Both the position numbers and the translations under genes were made by a program. 64,000 bases of DNA from Dyadobacter frigoris (GTDB taxonomy: Bacteria; Bacteroidota; Bacteroidia; Cytophagales; Spirosomataceae), in the NCBI RefSeq assembly GCF_005280585.1, contig NZ_SZVO01000001.1, positions 186,001-250,000 on the forward strand. The letters are read 5' to 3'. Below the pieces are notes generated by a model. It did not search any database. It saw nothing but the letters and a program-made list of their open reading frames with translations, and was not told the DNA's origin. Of the stretch, positions 18,738-28,075 are shown piece by piece. Every line of letters starts with the position of its first letter. The stretch's first letter is position 1.

Positions 18738-19343
18738 TTAAGCAACATTCACAATGATGCTTTCAATAACATTTGTGATACGTTTCCAACCTTCGTCGGA
18801 ATGCAGATCGACATCGATTATTTTTTCACGATAGTCGCTTGAAATAGCCATGTAATAAATACCAGCTGTTAGAAAGGCCATCAGCGCACTTGTATCTTTA
18901 CAATTTGGTAAGTCACCAATTTTGTCAACAATGCGCGTAGCAATCTGATTTCTTGCATCTGACAGCATGGTTTTGCCGGTTCCAATTTCCCATCTCAAAA
19001 GGTCGCGGGTGGCCTTACGTTCGCGCAAATCGCTAAGGAAAGTGTTCATTAAGCTGGTCAATGCTTTTCCACGTTCTTCTAATGGAATGTTTCCCATGTT
19101 ATCTATATAATCGTCCCCCATGGTGGAAACGTATTCTCCTGATTTTACATATTGTTCCATCAAACCATCTACGCTTTCAAAGTATCTGTATATCAGAACT
19201 TTGTTAACTCCGGCTGTTCTAGCAATCAGGTTTACCCCAACTTTTTCAGTTCCAAATTGCTCGATGACCTCTCCAACGGCTTTCAGGATTTTACCCTTGG
19301 TCCGTTCCCGGTCTCTTTTTTTAACTTTTGTGTCGATTTTCAT
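18738..19343 (-). CDS. TetR/AcrR family transcriptional regulator
   Basis: This 201-residue one-component regulator has an N-terminal DNA-binding domain (residues ~14-60): RTKGKILKAVGEVIEQFGTEKVGVNLIARTAGVNKVLIYRYF, the TetR helix-turn-helix signature. The C-terminal ligand domain is helical and not recognisable by ligand. It sits alone between the flippase gene and tRNA-Gln, with no obvious efflux target beside it. The basic N-terminal tail (KVKKRDRERTK) is common in the family. Confidence 0.92.
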   Translation of the reverse strand: MKIDTKVKKRDRERTKGKILKAVGEVIEQFGTEKVGVNLIARTAGVNKVLIYRYFESVDGLMEQYVKSGEYVSTMGDDYIDNMGNIPLEERGKALTSLMNTFLSDLRERKATRDLLRWEIGTGKTMLSDARNQIATRIVDKIGDLPNCKDTSALMAFLTAGIYYMAISSDYREKIIDVDLHSDEGWKRITNVIESIIVNVA

Positions 19344-19544
19344 TTACGGTGCATTTAGGTTATACATAGTAAATGTAACATTTCATCCGTAAATAATTAT
19401 CATTTTGTGAAAAGCATGTAACCTATTTTATCGCTTTGTTTCGCAAAATCTATTAAAAGGAAAATTTGGGATTTTGTTTGCTGTCGTTTGATGAAAAAAA
19501 TGGTCAAAATCCGTTGTAGAAGGTGATTTTGGGAAAAGATTAAG

Positions 19545-19577
19545 CAAAAAAAAGAGCTCATTAAAAAATGAGCTCTT
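19545..19577 (-). terminator. Terminator of tRNA-Gln
   Basis: An 11-bp stem AAGAGCTCATT/AATGAGCTCTT (19552-19562 with 19567-19577) is followed on the minus strand by eight T. It lies 14 bases beyond the tRNA 3' end. Confidence 0.85.
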
Positions 19578-19590
19578 CGCTAAAATAATG

Positions 19591-19661
19591 TTGGCCGACA
19601 AGGACTCGAACCTTGAACGAGACAACCAAAATGTCCTGTGTTACCATTACACCATCAGCCA
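19591..19661 (-). tRNA. tRNA-Gln (anticodon TTG)
   Basis: The minus strand folds as a cloverleaf. The acceptor stem is TGGCTGA with TCGGCCA, the anticodon arm GGACA-TTTTGGT-TGTCT puts TTG at positions 34-36, and the T arm is CAAGG-TTCGAGT-CCTTG. CCA is not encoded. The anticodon TTG decodes CAA (and CAG by wobble) as glutamine. Confidence 0.95.
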
Positions 19662-19729
19662 ATACCGTGTTAGTGGGTGCAAAAGTAATACGAAATTTTA
19701 AGTTGTCAAGTATTTTTGAAAAAAAATTT

Positions 19730-20608
19730 TCAAATACTTTTTAATTCGACACCGCTTGCTATTTTTTTCACTAATCCCTGTAACACTTTTCCCGGGCCGC
19801 ATTCAACGAACAAGCTGGCTCCGTCGGCTACCATTTGCTCAACAGATTGTGTCCATCTTACTGGTGCGGTAAGCTGAGCAATAAGATTTTCTTTGATAAC
19901 AGAAATTTCAGTTGCCGGTTTTGCATTTACGTTTTGATAAACCGGGCAAAGTGGAGACTGAAACTGAGCATCGTTAATGGCGGCAGCAAGTTCTTCGCGC
20001 GCCGGCTCCATCAAAGGAGAATGGAAAGCACCACCAACCTGAAGTAAAAGTGCACGTTTTGCACCGGCAGCTTTTAATAATTCACAGGCTTTTTCAACAC
20101 CTTCTATGGTTCCGGATATTACAACCTGGCCGGGGCAGTTATAATTAGCCGGGACTACAATTTCGTCCGTAATTCCTGCGCAAATTTCTTCTATCGTTTT
20201 ATCGTCAAGCCCAAGAATTGCTGCCATTGTCGACGGACGTATTAAACATGCTTTTTGCATGGCGTCGGCGCGCTTGGCAACCAAACGTAATCCATCATCA
20301 AAAGAAAGTGCTCCGGCTGCTACAAGCGCGGAAAATTCTCCAAGAGAATGACCAGCTACCATGTTTGGTGTAAAATCGTTACTGATTTTGGCCAGAACAA
20401 CAGAATGAATGAAAATTGCAGGTTGTGTAACGTTGGTTTGTTTAAGCTCCTCGTCGGTTCCCTCAAACATTATTTTGGTGATGTCAAATCCCAAAATATC
20501 ATTTGCCTGATCAAAAAATGCTTTGGCTGAATCGGAGCTTTGATATAAGTCTAAACCCATTCCTTTGAACTGTGAACCTTGTCCCGGAAATATGTAGGCT
20601 TTTTTCAT
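19730..20608 (-). CDS. fabD: ACP S-malonyltransferase
   Basis: FabD moves malonyl from CoA to acyl carrier protein, which supplies the extender unit of fatty acid synthesis in the cytoplasm. At 292 residues it has the oxyanion loop FPGQGSQ, the catalytic serine in GHSLGEFSAL and the catalytic His in GGAFHSPLM; NVNAKPA and the VECGPGKVLQGL end are also typical. It stands alone between tRNA-Gln and the giant surface-protein genes, not in a fab operon. Confidence 0.97.
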   Translation of the reverse strand: MKKAYIFPGQGSQFKGMGLDLYQSSDSAKAFFDQANDILGFDITKIMFEGTDEELKQTNVTQPAIFIHSVVLAKISNDFTPNMVAGHSLGEFSALVAAGALSFDDGLRLVAKRADAMQKACLIRPSTMAAILGLDDKTIEEICAGITDEIVVPANYNCPGQVVISGTIEGVEKACELLKAAGAKRALLLQVGGAFHSPLMEPAREELAAAINDAQFQSPLCPVYQNVNAKPATEISVIKENLIAQLTAPVRWTQSVEQMVADGASLFVECGPGKVLQGLVKKIASGVELKSI

Positions 20609-20637
20609 AATTGGTAGATTTAAAAATTGGTCATGGT

Positions 20638-20722
20638 AACAAACACCGTAGCCCGGCTAGATACTAACCGGGCTACAAATAACGTACTAGAAGTTGAAAG
20701 AAAAAAAGTCTGTTTTTTTTGA
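20638..20722. repeat. 3' flanking repeat, copy 1 of 2, with hairpin
   Basis: About 80 bases downstream of the first giant surface-protein gene are nearly identical to 23950-24030 downstream of the second. They include a 9-bp stem GTAGCCCGG/CCGGGCTAC (20648-20656 with 20668-20676), which may act as terminator on the minus strand. The duplicated unit therefore included its 3' untranslated region. Confidence 0.85.
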
Positions 20723-20746
20723 TGTGTTAAAAAACGGGTTGATTGT

Positions 20747-23644
20747 TTATCTAAGCAGCTGCACCCAACCCTTGAATGTTGCCGGTTTTCCACCCCGCTG
20801 CACCGATTCGAAATAGACGGTAACTTCATAATAATACTGACCTGCTGCCAGATCACTTCCGCCATTATTTTTTCCGTTCCAGTTGATGTTTACATCTTTG
20901 GTATCATACACTTTCGCGCCCCAGCGGTTGAAAACCTTAAATTCCAGCGACTGTACAAAACTTGGACATTTGAGCGGTGTGAACAGATCGTTTTTACCGT
21001 CACCGTTTGGCGTGATCACATTGGGCAGCGCAAATATCGGGCAGTTGTCCTTGCAGACGGTATTGCTTGGCGCACTTTCGGTGCCATATTTATTGACTGC
21101 GGTCACGTAATAACAGCCTGCAAAAGAAGTCAGTCCTTCGTGCGTAAAAGAAGTTGCTGCGGGGGCCGTGATTTCTTTCAACAGGGTAGGTGTGTCGCCT
21201 TCATAGCGGGTGTAATAAAGCCTGTAAGCAGTAATGGCCTGATCACAGTTTACGGTGTTTGGATAGGTCCAGGACAGATTGTTTGTAAATGAAGTCTGGT
21301 CACAGAATTCATCCGGTGTCAGGGTAGCACAATCGAGCAGATCAATGCTCAGCACCGGGACACAGGGTTTTGTGGTATCCGAGGCAGACACACAGATAAT
21401 CTGCGAGAAGTTATAAAGCGGATCAACCTTGATCTGTGAATTGTTGTAAGAACCGACGGTTTCCACTTTGTAACAGTAAACAACATCTTTGGCAATGGTC
21501 ACATTGACGGTTCCGTCCTGGGCATATTTGTCCGTTCCGTCATCGGTGTAAGTGTACGACGCCGGGCCGCTAACATTCACATCTGCAATCCTGTTGAAGG
21601 TACCTGGCTTGGATTTATCTTCCCTGTACACACGGTGGATTTGGTTATCATTGCTCCATGGTACATTGGCTGTCCAGTTTAGCTTGATGGCATTCGGGTT
21701 TGCGGAACCTTGTGACAAACGGACACTGCTGGCCGGATCTGTTTCATCGAGTTTTACAAGTTTGCCTGCATCGGTATAATAATATTCCAGTTTGTAACGA
21801 TAGGCATTGTCAACGGTATTGAGGTTTTTATCAACAAAAATAGTATCGGGTGCACCAGCCACCAGGTTGGTGTTGATGGTGGCAATGTTGGTAAAATTAG
21901 TACCTGCAAGCCCAGTTGCACGGAAAAGTTTGTATTGGGCCGGAATAGAAGCACCCGCAGACAGCGTTGGTCTTGTCCATTTCACGGTAATAACTCCCCT
22001 TGCTGCGCTTGTCGAATCGACCGTCACATTGGTAATAACCGGCATCAGTAGGGGCACTTCGATACAAACCTGTTCGGAAGCAACACTTTGCCCGCCACCG
22101 ATCAGATAACCCGGCTGGGTGATATCCGAATCGGGTCTTGGGAATTCTACCACGATGCGGTAACTATATGAAACACCTGATTTCAGGCCTGCGCCTTTGT
22201 TGTTGTCAGTGTAAGAAACCTGGTCCGCATTGACCCTTGCGATTTCCTCATATCCATAACCATCTAGTCCTGTAAAACACTTGACTACCGGAATGGCAAG
22301 GCAACCTTCTCTTCTGTAAATAACGATTTTGGCACCCGGCACCTGGCATTTATAAGAATCCCAGGTCAATTTGAAAGCTTTTCCGGCTGCATCGGTTACA
22401 GCTGCTGCGGCCAGATTTTGTGGCTGAGGGCCAAAGACCGTGATATGCAAAGTCGTAATATCGACCAGTTTCTGGAACAGGTTGGCGTTAGGAGCTCCTG
22501 CTGCGGGTCCGTCTTCTACTTTGAAGAGTACTTCATAGGGTTCAAGCCTGATCTGGTTACAGCTGGTTTGCCAGGTAAATTGCCCTGTGAGCGTACCTTG
22601 TGCACCTTGTTGTGGTACAGAAAATGTTGCATAAGCCGGAGAAATTAAAGGTGTGGCCTGGTATAAACCGCTGGTACTGGTGAGTGTGAGTTTATCCCCG
22701 TTTTTATCGGTTGCTTTTACGATCTGGTTGATGAGTGTTCCTGCTTCGACGCAGATATCGGGAATTAGATCCAGTTTTGGCCGGTCATTTTTGGCATCCA
22801 CAATGATGATCTGCATATCACGAATAATTTCACCGATTAGCACACCATCCCGCCATTCTTCGACAACAAAAGCAACGTTATAAAGTCCTTTGGTAACAGG
22901 TGCGTCCCAGGTCAAATCTCCTGTCAGTGCATTCATGCCAAAAGTTGCAGGCGTTGCTCCGGCTTCTGTCGTACCCGGAGGGGTAACAAGATTAGGATCT
23001 TTATATCCAAGATTTTCGCCCAAACCTCTGGTTGTTCCCTGTTGTGGCGTATAAAGATGGTAAGCAATACTATCTCCATCCGCATCAAAAGCGCCCGGGT
23101 TGTGGATGTAACGTTGTCCAACGGCGCCAATATCAATCGGAGCATTAAGAAGCACGGGAGTCTGGTTTACACCGACAAAAGAATTGATAACCAGATTGGT
23201 ATGTACATAAAAGTTCAGCCTGTCTGTTGGCGCAGGACTTAAATTTAAAATACTTACGTTACGATTATCAATACCAACTGAAATACTCCAATCGCCTGCA
23301 GAAGGAAAAGTGTATCTTGTGGTATAGACATTTTGGGTAGTATTATTCCCGATATTTCTTGTCAATGCATCAATTCTGGGGACTTGAACAGGCTGTGCAG
23401 TCGTACCTGAACCGGTATAGAAATACATGTTGACAGACGTCTGTGCATTGGCTGCACCAAGTCCTCCATTCGGGGAAATATCAAAATAACCGGTAAAGGT
23501 TACGTCATACGCAAGCGAATTGCCGTTTACGCGTTTTGCCGTGATTTCCCCTGCCCGTGCGTGCGTGGCCTGAGCTTTATGACCAGTTAGCAGGAGAATA
23601 AAAGCAAAAAGAAATGATAATTGTAAAATGTAACGCATAGACAT
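20747..23644 (-). CDS. Giant surface protein with gliding-motility-type C-terminal domain (copy 1)
   Basis: This 965-residue exported protein has a signal peptide (residues 1-~27, ending KAQA) and the conserved start THARAGEITAKR. A cadherin/Ig-like region (YIHNPGAFDADGDSIAYHLYTPQQG) and several fibronectin-III-like domains follow. The C-terminal CHU_C/gliding-motility-associated domain starts LPNVITPNGDGKNDLFTP and ends with FKGWVQLLR. That domain is a type B T9SS sorting signal in this phylum, so surface placement is expected. A nearly identical paralogue follows upstream. The function is unknown; adhesion or gliding is inference. Confidence 0.9.
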   Translation of the reverse strand: MSMRYILQLSFLFAFILLLTGHKAQATHARAGEITAKRVNGNSLAYDVTFTGYFDISPNGGLGAANAQTSVNMYFYTGSGTTAQPVQVPRIDALTRNIGNNTTQNVYTTRYTFPSAGDWSISVGIDNRNVSILNLSPAPTDRLNFYVHTNLVINSFVGVNQTPVLLNAPIDIGAVGQRYIHNPGAFDADGDSIAYHLYTPQQGTTRGLGENLGYKDPNLVTPPGTTEAGATPATFGMNALTGDLTWDAPVTKGLYNVAFVVEEWRDGVLIGEIIRDMQIIIVDAKNDRPKLDLIPDICVEAGTLINQIVKATDKNGDKLTLTSTSGLYQATPLISPAYATFSVPQQGAQGTLTGQFTWQTSCNQIRLEPYEVLFKVEDGPAAGAPNANLFQKLVDITTLHITVFGPQPQNLAAAAVTDAAGKAFKLTWDSYKCQVPGAKIVIYRREGCLAIPVVKCFTGLDGYGYEEIARVNADQVSYTDNNKGAGLKSGVSYSYRIVVEFPRPDSDITQPGYLIGGGQSVASEQVCIEVPLLMPVITNVTVDSTSAARGVITVKWTRPTLSAGASIPAQYKLFRATGLAGTNFTNIATINTNLVAGAPDTIFVDKNLNTVDNAYRYKLEYYYTDAGKLVKLDETDPASSVRLSQGSANPNAIKLNWTANVPWSNDNQIHRVYREDKSKPGTFNRIADVNVSGPASYTYTDDGTDKYAQDGTVNVTIAKDVVYCYKVETVGSYNNSQIKVDPLYNFSQIICVSASDTTKPCVPVLSIDLLDCATLTPDEFCDQTSFTNNLSWTYPNTVNCDQAITAYRLYYTRYEGDTPTLLKEITAPAATSFTHEGLTSFAGCYYVTAVNKYGTESAPSNTVCKDNCPIFALPNVITPNGDGKNDLFTPLKCPSFVQSLEFKVFNRWGAKVYDTKDVNINWNGKNNGGSDLAAGQYYYEVTVYFESVQRGGKPATFKGWVQLLR

Positions 23645-24057
23645 AAGACTTACTTTAGACAGAGGCTTTAATCAGAAAAAAATACTGATATGTTATCTTA
23701 TTTTATAATTTTCAACGGGCCTTGATTATTAGAATGAGTTAATGCTCCTAACATACATGTATTGAACGAAAATTTAATTAAAAATGTGTGTTTTATTCCC
23801 TAATACGCTAAATTATTGAACTCTTGTTGAAGTTCGCTATTCATTTTTTCTTTTTAGTAACATATAAAAGAATTAACACATTTTTATTGATTTAATTTCA
23901 GCAACATCAATGTCCGCTAAAATACTAAAAAGGAGAGGGAAATGTTTATAACAAACACCGTAGCCCGGCTGGATACCAACCGGGCTACAAATAACGTACT
24001 AGAAGTTGAAAGAAAAAAAGTCTGTTTTTTTGACAGGCTAAAAAGTTTGTGGGGTTA
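23645..24057. other. Intergenic region between the two giant surface-protein genes
   Basis: The stretch 23645-23949 is AT-rich and should hold the promoter of copy 1. No TAnnTTTG match was found in it and no gene is seen. From 23950 it carries the second copy of the 3' flanking repeat. Confidence 0.6.
23950..24030. repeat. 3' flanking repeat, copy 2 of 2, with hairpin
   Basis: This copy matches 20638-20722 with a few substitutions in the hairpin loop. The stem GTAGCCCGG/CCGGGCTAC is at 23960-23968 and 23980-23988. Together the two copies mark the boundary of a tandem duplication of about 3.3 kb. Confidence 0.85.
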
Positions 24058-26958
24058 TTATCTAAGCAGCTGTACCCATCCCTTGAATGTTGCCGGTTTT
24101 CCACCCCGCTGCACCGATTCGAAATAGACGGTAACTTCATAATAATACTGACCTGCTGCCAGATCACTTCCGCCATTATTTTTTCCGTTCCAGTTGATGT
24201 TGACATCTTTGGTATCATACACTTTCGCGCCCCAGCGGTTGAAAACCTTAAATTCCAGTGACTGGACAAAACTTGGACATTTGAGCGGTGTGAACAGATC
24301 GTTTTTACCATCACCGTTTGGCGTGATCACATTGGGCATCGCAAATATCGGGCAGTTGTCTTTGCAGACGGTATTGCTTGGCGCACTTTCAGTGCCATAT
24401 TTATTGACTGCGGTCACGTAATAACAGCCTGCAAAAGAAGTCAGTCCTTCGTGTGCAAAAGAAGTAGTGGCCGGAGCGGTGATTTCTTTCAACAGGGTAG
24501 GCGTATCACCTTCATACCTTGTGTAATAAAGTCTGTAAGCGGTAATGGCCTGGTCACAGTTTGCAGTGTTCGGATACGTCCAGGACAGATTGTTTGTAAA
24601 AGAAGTCTGGTCACAGAACTCATCCGGTGTCAGGGTAGCACAATCGAGCAGATCAATGCTCAGCACTGGCACACAAGGTTTTGTGGTATCCGAAGCGGAC
24701 ACACAGATAATCTGCGAGAAGTTATAAAGCGGATCAACCTTGATCTGTGTATTGTTGTAAGAACCGACGGTTTCCACTTTGTAACAGTAAACAACATCTT
24801 TGGCGATCGTCACATTGACGGTTCCGTCCTGGGCATATTTATCGGTTCCGTCATCCGTGTAAGTATAGGAAGCGGCACCGGTTACATTAACATCTGCAAT
24901 TCTGTTAAAAGTGCCTGGTTTTGATTTATCTTCCCTGTACACACGGTGGGTCTGGCTGTCGTTGCTCCATGGTACATTGGCCGTCCAGTTAACCCGGATC
25001 GCATTCGGATTTGCCGAGCCTTGTGATAAACGGACACTGCTAGCCGGATCGGTTTCATCGAGTTTTACGAGCGCACCCGCGTCGGTGTAATAATATTCCA
25101 GTTTGTAACGGTAGGCATTGTCAACGGTATTCAGGTTTTTATCAACAAAAATAGTATCAGGCTCACCAGCCACCAGGTTGGTGTTGATGGTGGCAATGTT
25201 GGTAAAATTAGTACCTGCAAGCCCAGTTGCACGGAAAAGTTTGTATTGGGCCGGAATAGAAGCACCCGCAGACAGCGTTGGTCTTGTCCATTTCACGGTA
25301 ATAACTCCCCTTGCTGCGCTTGTCGAATCGACCGTCACATTGGTAATAACCGGCATCAGTAGGGGCACTTCGATACAAACCTGTTCGGAAGCAACACTTT
25401 GCCCGCCACCGATCAGATAACCCGGCTGGGTGATATCCGAATCGGGTCTTGGAAATTCTACCACGATGCGGTAACTATATGAAACACCTGATTTCAGGCC
25501 TGCGCCTTTGTTGTTGTCAGTGTAAGAAACCTGATCCGCATTGACCCTTGCGATTTCCTCATATCCATAACCATCTAATCCTGTAAAACACTTGACTACC
25601 GGAATGGCAAGGCAACCTTCTCTTCTGTAAATAACGATTTTGGCACCCGGCACCTGGCATTTATAAGAATCCCAGGTCAGCTTGAATGCTTTTCCGGCTG
25701 CATCGGTTACAGCTGCTGCGGCCAGATTTTGTGGCTGAGGACCAAAGACCGTGATATGCAAAGTCGTAATATCGACCAGTTTCTGGAACAGGTTGGCGTT
25801 AGGAGCTCCTGCTACGGGTCCGTCTTCTACTTTGAAGAGTACTTCATAGGGTTCAAGCCTGATCTGGTTACAGCTGGTTTGCCAGGTGAACTGTCCTGTA
25901 AGTGTGCCTTGCGCACCTTGCTGTGGAACAGCGAAAGTAGCATAGGCGGGCTTGATCAAAGCGGTGGCCTGGTAGAGTCCGCTGGTACTGGTCAACGTAA
26001 GTTTATCTCCGTTTTTATCGGTTGCTTTTACGATCTGGTTGATGAGTGTTCCTGCTTCGACGCAGATATCGGGAATTAGATCTAGTTTTGGCCGGTCATT
26101 TTTGGCATCAACAATGATGATCTGCATATCACGGATGATCTCCCCGATTAGCACACCATCCCGCCATTCTTCGACAACAAAAGCAACGTTATAAAGTCCT
26201 TTGGTAACAGGTGCGTCCCAGATTAGATCCCCAGTAATTGCATTCATACTAAAAGCTGCCGGACTGACTCCAAGTTCTGTTTTTCCAGGAAGAGTGACAA
26301 GATTTGGATCTTTATACCCAAGATTTTGACCAGCACCCGTCCCTGGAACATCTTGTTGAGGAGTATAAAGGTGATAAGCAATACTATCGCCGTCGGCATC
26401 AAAGGCGCCTGGGTTATGAATGTACCGCTGTCCGACAGCGCCAATATCAACCGGAGCATTTAAAAGAACAGGCGTTTGATTAAAGCCTACGAAAGCATTA
26501 ATAGATATATTGGAGTGTACGTAAAAATTCAGGTTATTTGTTGGTGGAGGGCCCAAATTTAGAATACTAACGTTACGCCTATCAATAGAGACGGAAATAC
26601 TCCAGTCGCCGGCAGAGGGAAAAGTATATCGGATCGTATATATATTTTGCGTAGTATTATTCCCGATATTTCTTGTCAATGCATTAATTCGATCCACGCG
26701 CTTCGCTTCGACTTGACCATTGCCGCGAGCGGGATAAAAATACATGGGTACATCTCTTTGGGCGTTTGCAGCATCAATTCCATTTGACGACACATCAAAA
26801 TAACCAGTAAAGGTTATGTCGTAGGAGAGAGAATTACCCAAGCGTTTGGCCGTTATCTCGCCAGCTCTTGCATGAGTAGCATGTGCCCTATAAGACACAA
26901 AAAAACAAAAGATAAAAAGGATCAGCAGCTGAAATCGTAGATTATTCCGCATACACAT
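24058..26958 (-). CDS. Giant surface protein with gliding-motility-type C-terminal domain (copy 2)
   Basis: From the ATG at 26958 (aligned with the start of copy 1) the product is 966 residues; an in-frame extension to 27003 is less likely. The domain order is as in copy 1: signal peptide, THARAGEITAKR, Ig/cadherin-like part, fibronectin-III-like repeats and a CHU_C type B T9SS domain. The N-terminal ~200 residues differ noticeably from copy 1. The central part (from VDITTLHITVFGPQ to about LKLEYYYTDAG) is almost identical in DNA, with scattered changes after it. This pattern suggests tandem duplication with later local homogenisation. Confidence 0.9.
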   Translation of the reverse strand: MCMRNNLRFQLLILFIFCFFVSYRAHATHARAGEITAKRLGNSLSYDITFTGYFDVSSNGIDAANAQRDVPMYFYPARGNGQVEAKRVDRINALTRNIGNNTTQNIYTIRYTFPSAGDWSISVSIDRRNVSILNLGPPPTNNLNFYVHSNISINAFVGFNQTPVLLNAPVDIGAVGQRYIHNPGAFDADGDSIAYHLYTPQQDVPGTGAGQNLGYKDPNLVTLPGKTELGVSPAAFSMNAITGDLIWDAPVTKGLYNVAFVVEEWRDGVLIGEIIRDMQIIIVDAKNDRPKLDLIPDICVEAGTLINQIVKATDKNGDKLTLTSTSGLYQATALIKPAYATFAVPQQGAQGTLTGQFTWQTSCNQIRLEPYEVLFKVEDGPVAGAPNANLFQKLVDITTLHITVFGPQPQNLAAAAVTDAAGKAFKLTWDSYKCQVPGAKIVIYRREGCLAIPVVKCFTGLDGYGYEEIARVNADQVSYTDNNKGAGLKSGVSYSYRIVVEFPRPDSDITQPGYLIGGGQSVASEQVCIEVPLLMPVITNVTVDSTSAARGVITVKWTRPTLSAGASIPAQYKLFRATGLAGTNFTNIATINTNLVAGEPDTIFVDKNLNTVDNAYRYKLEYYYTDAGALVKLDETDPASSVRLSQGSANPNAIRVNWTANVPWSNDSQTHRVYREDKSKPGTFNRIADVNVTGAASYTYTDDGTDKYAQDGTVNVTIAKDVVYCYKVETVGSYNNTQIKVDPLYNFSQIICVSASDTTKPCVPVLSIDLLDCATLTPDEFCDQTSFTNNLSWTYPNTANCDQAITAYRLYYTRYEGDTPTLLKEITAPATTSFAHEGLTSFAGCYYVTAVNKYGTESAPSNTVCKDNCPIFAMPNVITPNGDGKNDLFTPLKCPSFVQSLEFKVFNRWGAKVYDTKDVNINWNGKNNGGSDLAAGQYYYEVTVYFESVQRGGKPATFKGWVQLLR

Positions 26959-27003
26959 TAAAAACTTTTTCAGGATAGAGGTAAGTGCACTATATCTTGA
27001 CAA

Positions 27004-27289
27004 AATATAATGCTATGCCATGAACGAAAAATCTTATTAAATGTGTATCCGAAACACAGGATTAATAATACATAAATCGTAAGACTTTCAGATTAAATAT
27101 TTGTAATGGTGTAAAAATGTAATTATCAGGATATAACAATTCATGGCAGAGGTACTTAATAATGATTATAAATTGTCAGGCAGTTCATAAAAATGCCCCC
27201 TTTTTATTGTGTCGGAAACGTTTGTGCTATACCTTTGAAACGTTCTAAATATACCTTATTTTTTTGTACTAAAACTATTCGTGTTTGCT
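27004..27289. other. Divergent intergenic region upstream of sdhCAB
   Basis: This AT-rich gap lies between copy 2 of the giant surface protein (minus) and sdhC (plus). The only feature recognised is the sdhC promoter at 27207-27237. No promoter for the minus-strand gene was recognised. Confidence 0.5.
27207..27237 (+). promoter_or_regulatory. Promoter of sdhCAB
   Basis: The -33 TTG at 27207-27209 and the -7 TACCTTTG at 27230-27237 are 20 bases apart, within the Bacteroidota sigma-A pattern. The sdhC ATG is about 50 bases downstream. Confidence 0.65.
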
Positions 27290-27961
27290 ATGTCTTGGTT
27301 TACACAAGCGTTAACAAGTTCCATCGGTAAGAAGCTGATCATGTCACTTACCGGTTTATTTTTGATCAGTTTTCTGGCAATACATGCAACCATCAATGCA
27401 ATGATTTTTTACAATGATGGAGGCGTAACATTTTCACACTGGGGGCATTTTATGGGAACAAATCCTATAATCCGTACGCTGGAAATCGGTTTGGTACTAG
27501 GTTTTCTTCTTCATATTGCAGATGGTCTATGGCTTACAAAAGCAAACCAGAATGCAAGACCTGTGAAATATGCTGTTAGTAATGCCAATGCAAACAGTAA
27601 ATGGTACTCACGCAGCATGGGCTTGCTTGGTACACTGATCCTGATCTTTCTGGTTATCCATACTTCACATTTCTGGATTCCAAACCGTACCAATCAATTT
27701 ACTACAGGAGAAGAGCTTAATCTGTATCAGATGATGCTTGATATATTCCAGAATGTATGGGTTGTTGTAATCTATGTACTCGGTTGCTTCTCGCTTTTCT
27801 GGCACTTATTGCATGGTTTTCAGAGTGCATTTAAAACTTTGGGTTTGTACCATTTGAAATATAACGGCGCGATTCACCTTGTAGGCGTTGCTTTTTCAGT
27901 TGTCGTACCAATCCTTTTCGCACTGATGCCTATCTCGATCTATCTTGGATGGGTTTATTAA
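27290..27961 (+). CDS. sdhC: Succinate dehydrogenase cytochrome b subunit
   Basis: From the ATG at 27290 (MSWFTQALTSSIGKKLIMSLTGLFL) this is a 223-residue membrane protein with five hydrophobic segments and histidines placed for haem b (HATINAM, LLHIADGLW, VIHTSHFW, WHLLHGFQ). It fits the single-subunit b-type anchor found with SdhA and SdhB in Bacteroidota and epsilonproteobacteria. It holds the flavoprotein and iron-sulfur subunits on the inner membrane and passes electrons between succinate/fumarate and menaquinone. sdhA follows 114 bases on. Confidence 0.95.
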   Translation: MSWFTQALTSSIGKKLIMSLTGLFLISFLAIHATINAMIFYNDGGVTFSHWGHFMGTNPIIRTLEIGLVLGFLLHIADGLWLTKANQNARPVKYAVSNANANSKWYSRSMGLLGTLILIFLVIHTSHFWIPNRTNQFTTGEELNLYQMMLDIFQNVWVVVIYVLGCFSLFWHLLHGFQSAFKTLGLYHLKYNGAIHLVGVAFSVVVPILFALMPISIYLGWVY

Positions 27962-28075
27962 ATTCCAAGCATTTGACTGTCAGTATCCATGCTTAGATAT
28001 TGACTCGAAAAAGTTAAATGTTCTTGTTTAAATAGTTGAATCTAATTTTTCAGGTTAATTAACATTTCAAAATAT

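Noticed and set aside
19428-19625. Small minus-strand reading frame next to tRNA-Gln
   Set aside because: It overlaps the tRNA 3' part and its terminator and has no recognisable protein features.
21750-22900. Multiple open frames on the opposite strand of the giant surface proteins
   Set aside because: They mirror each other in both copies because of the duplication and lack start signals and family features.
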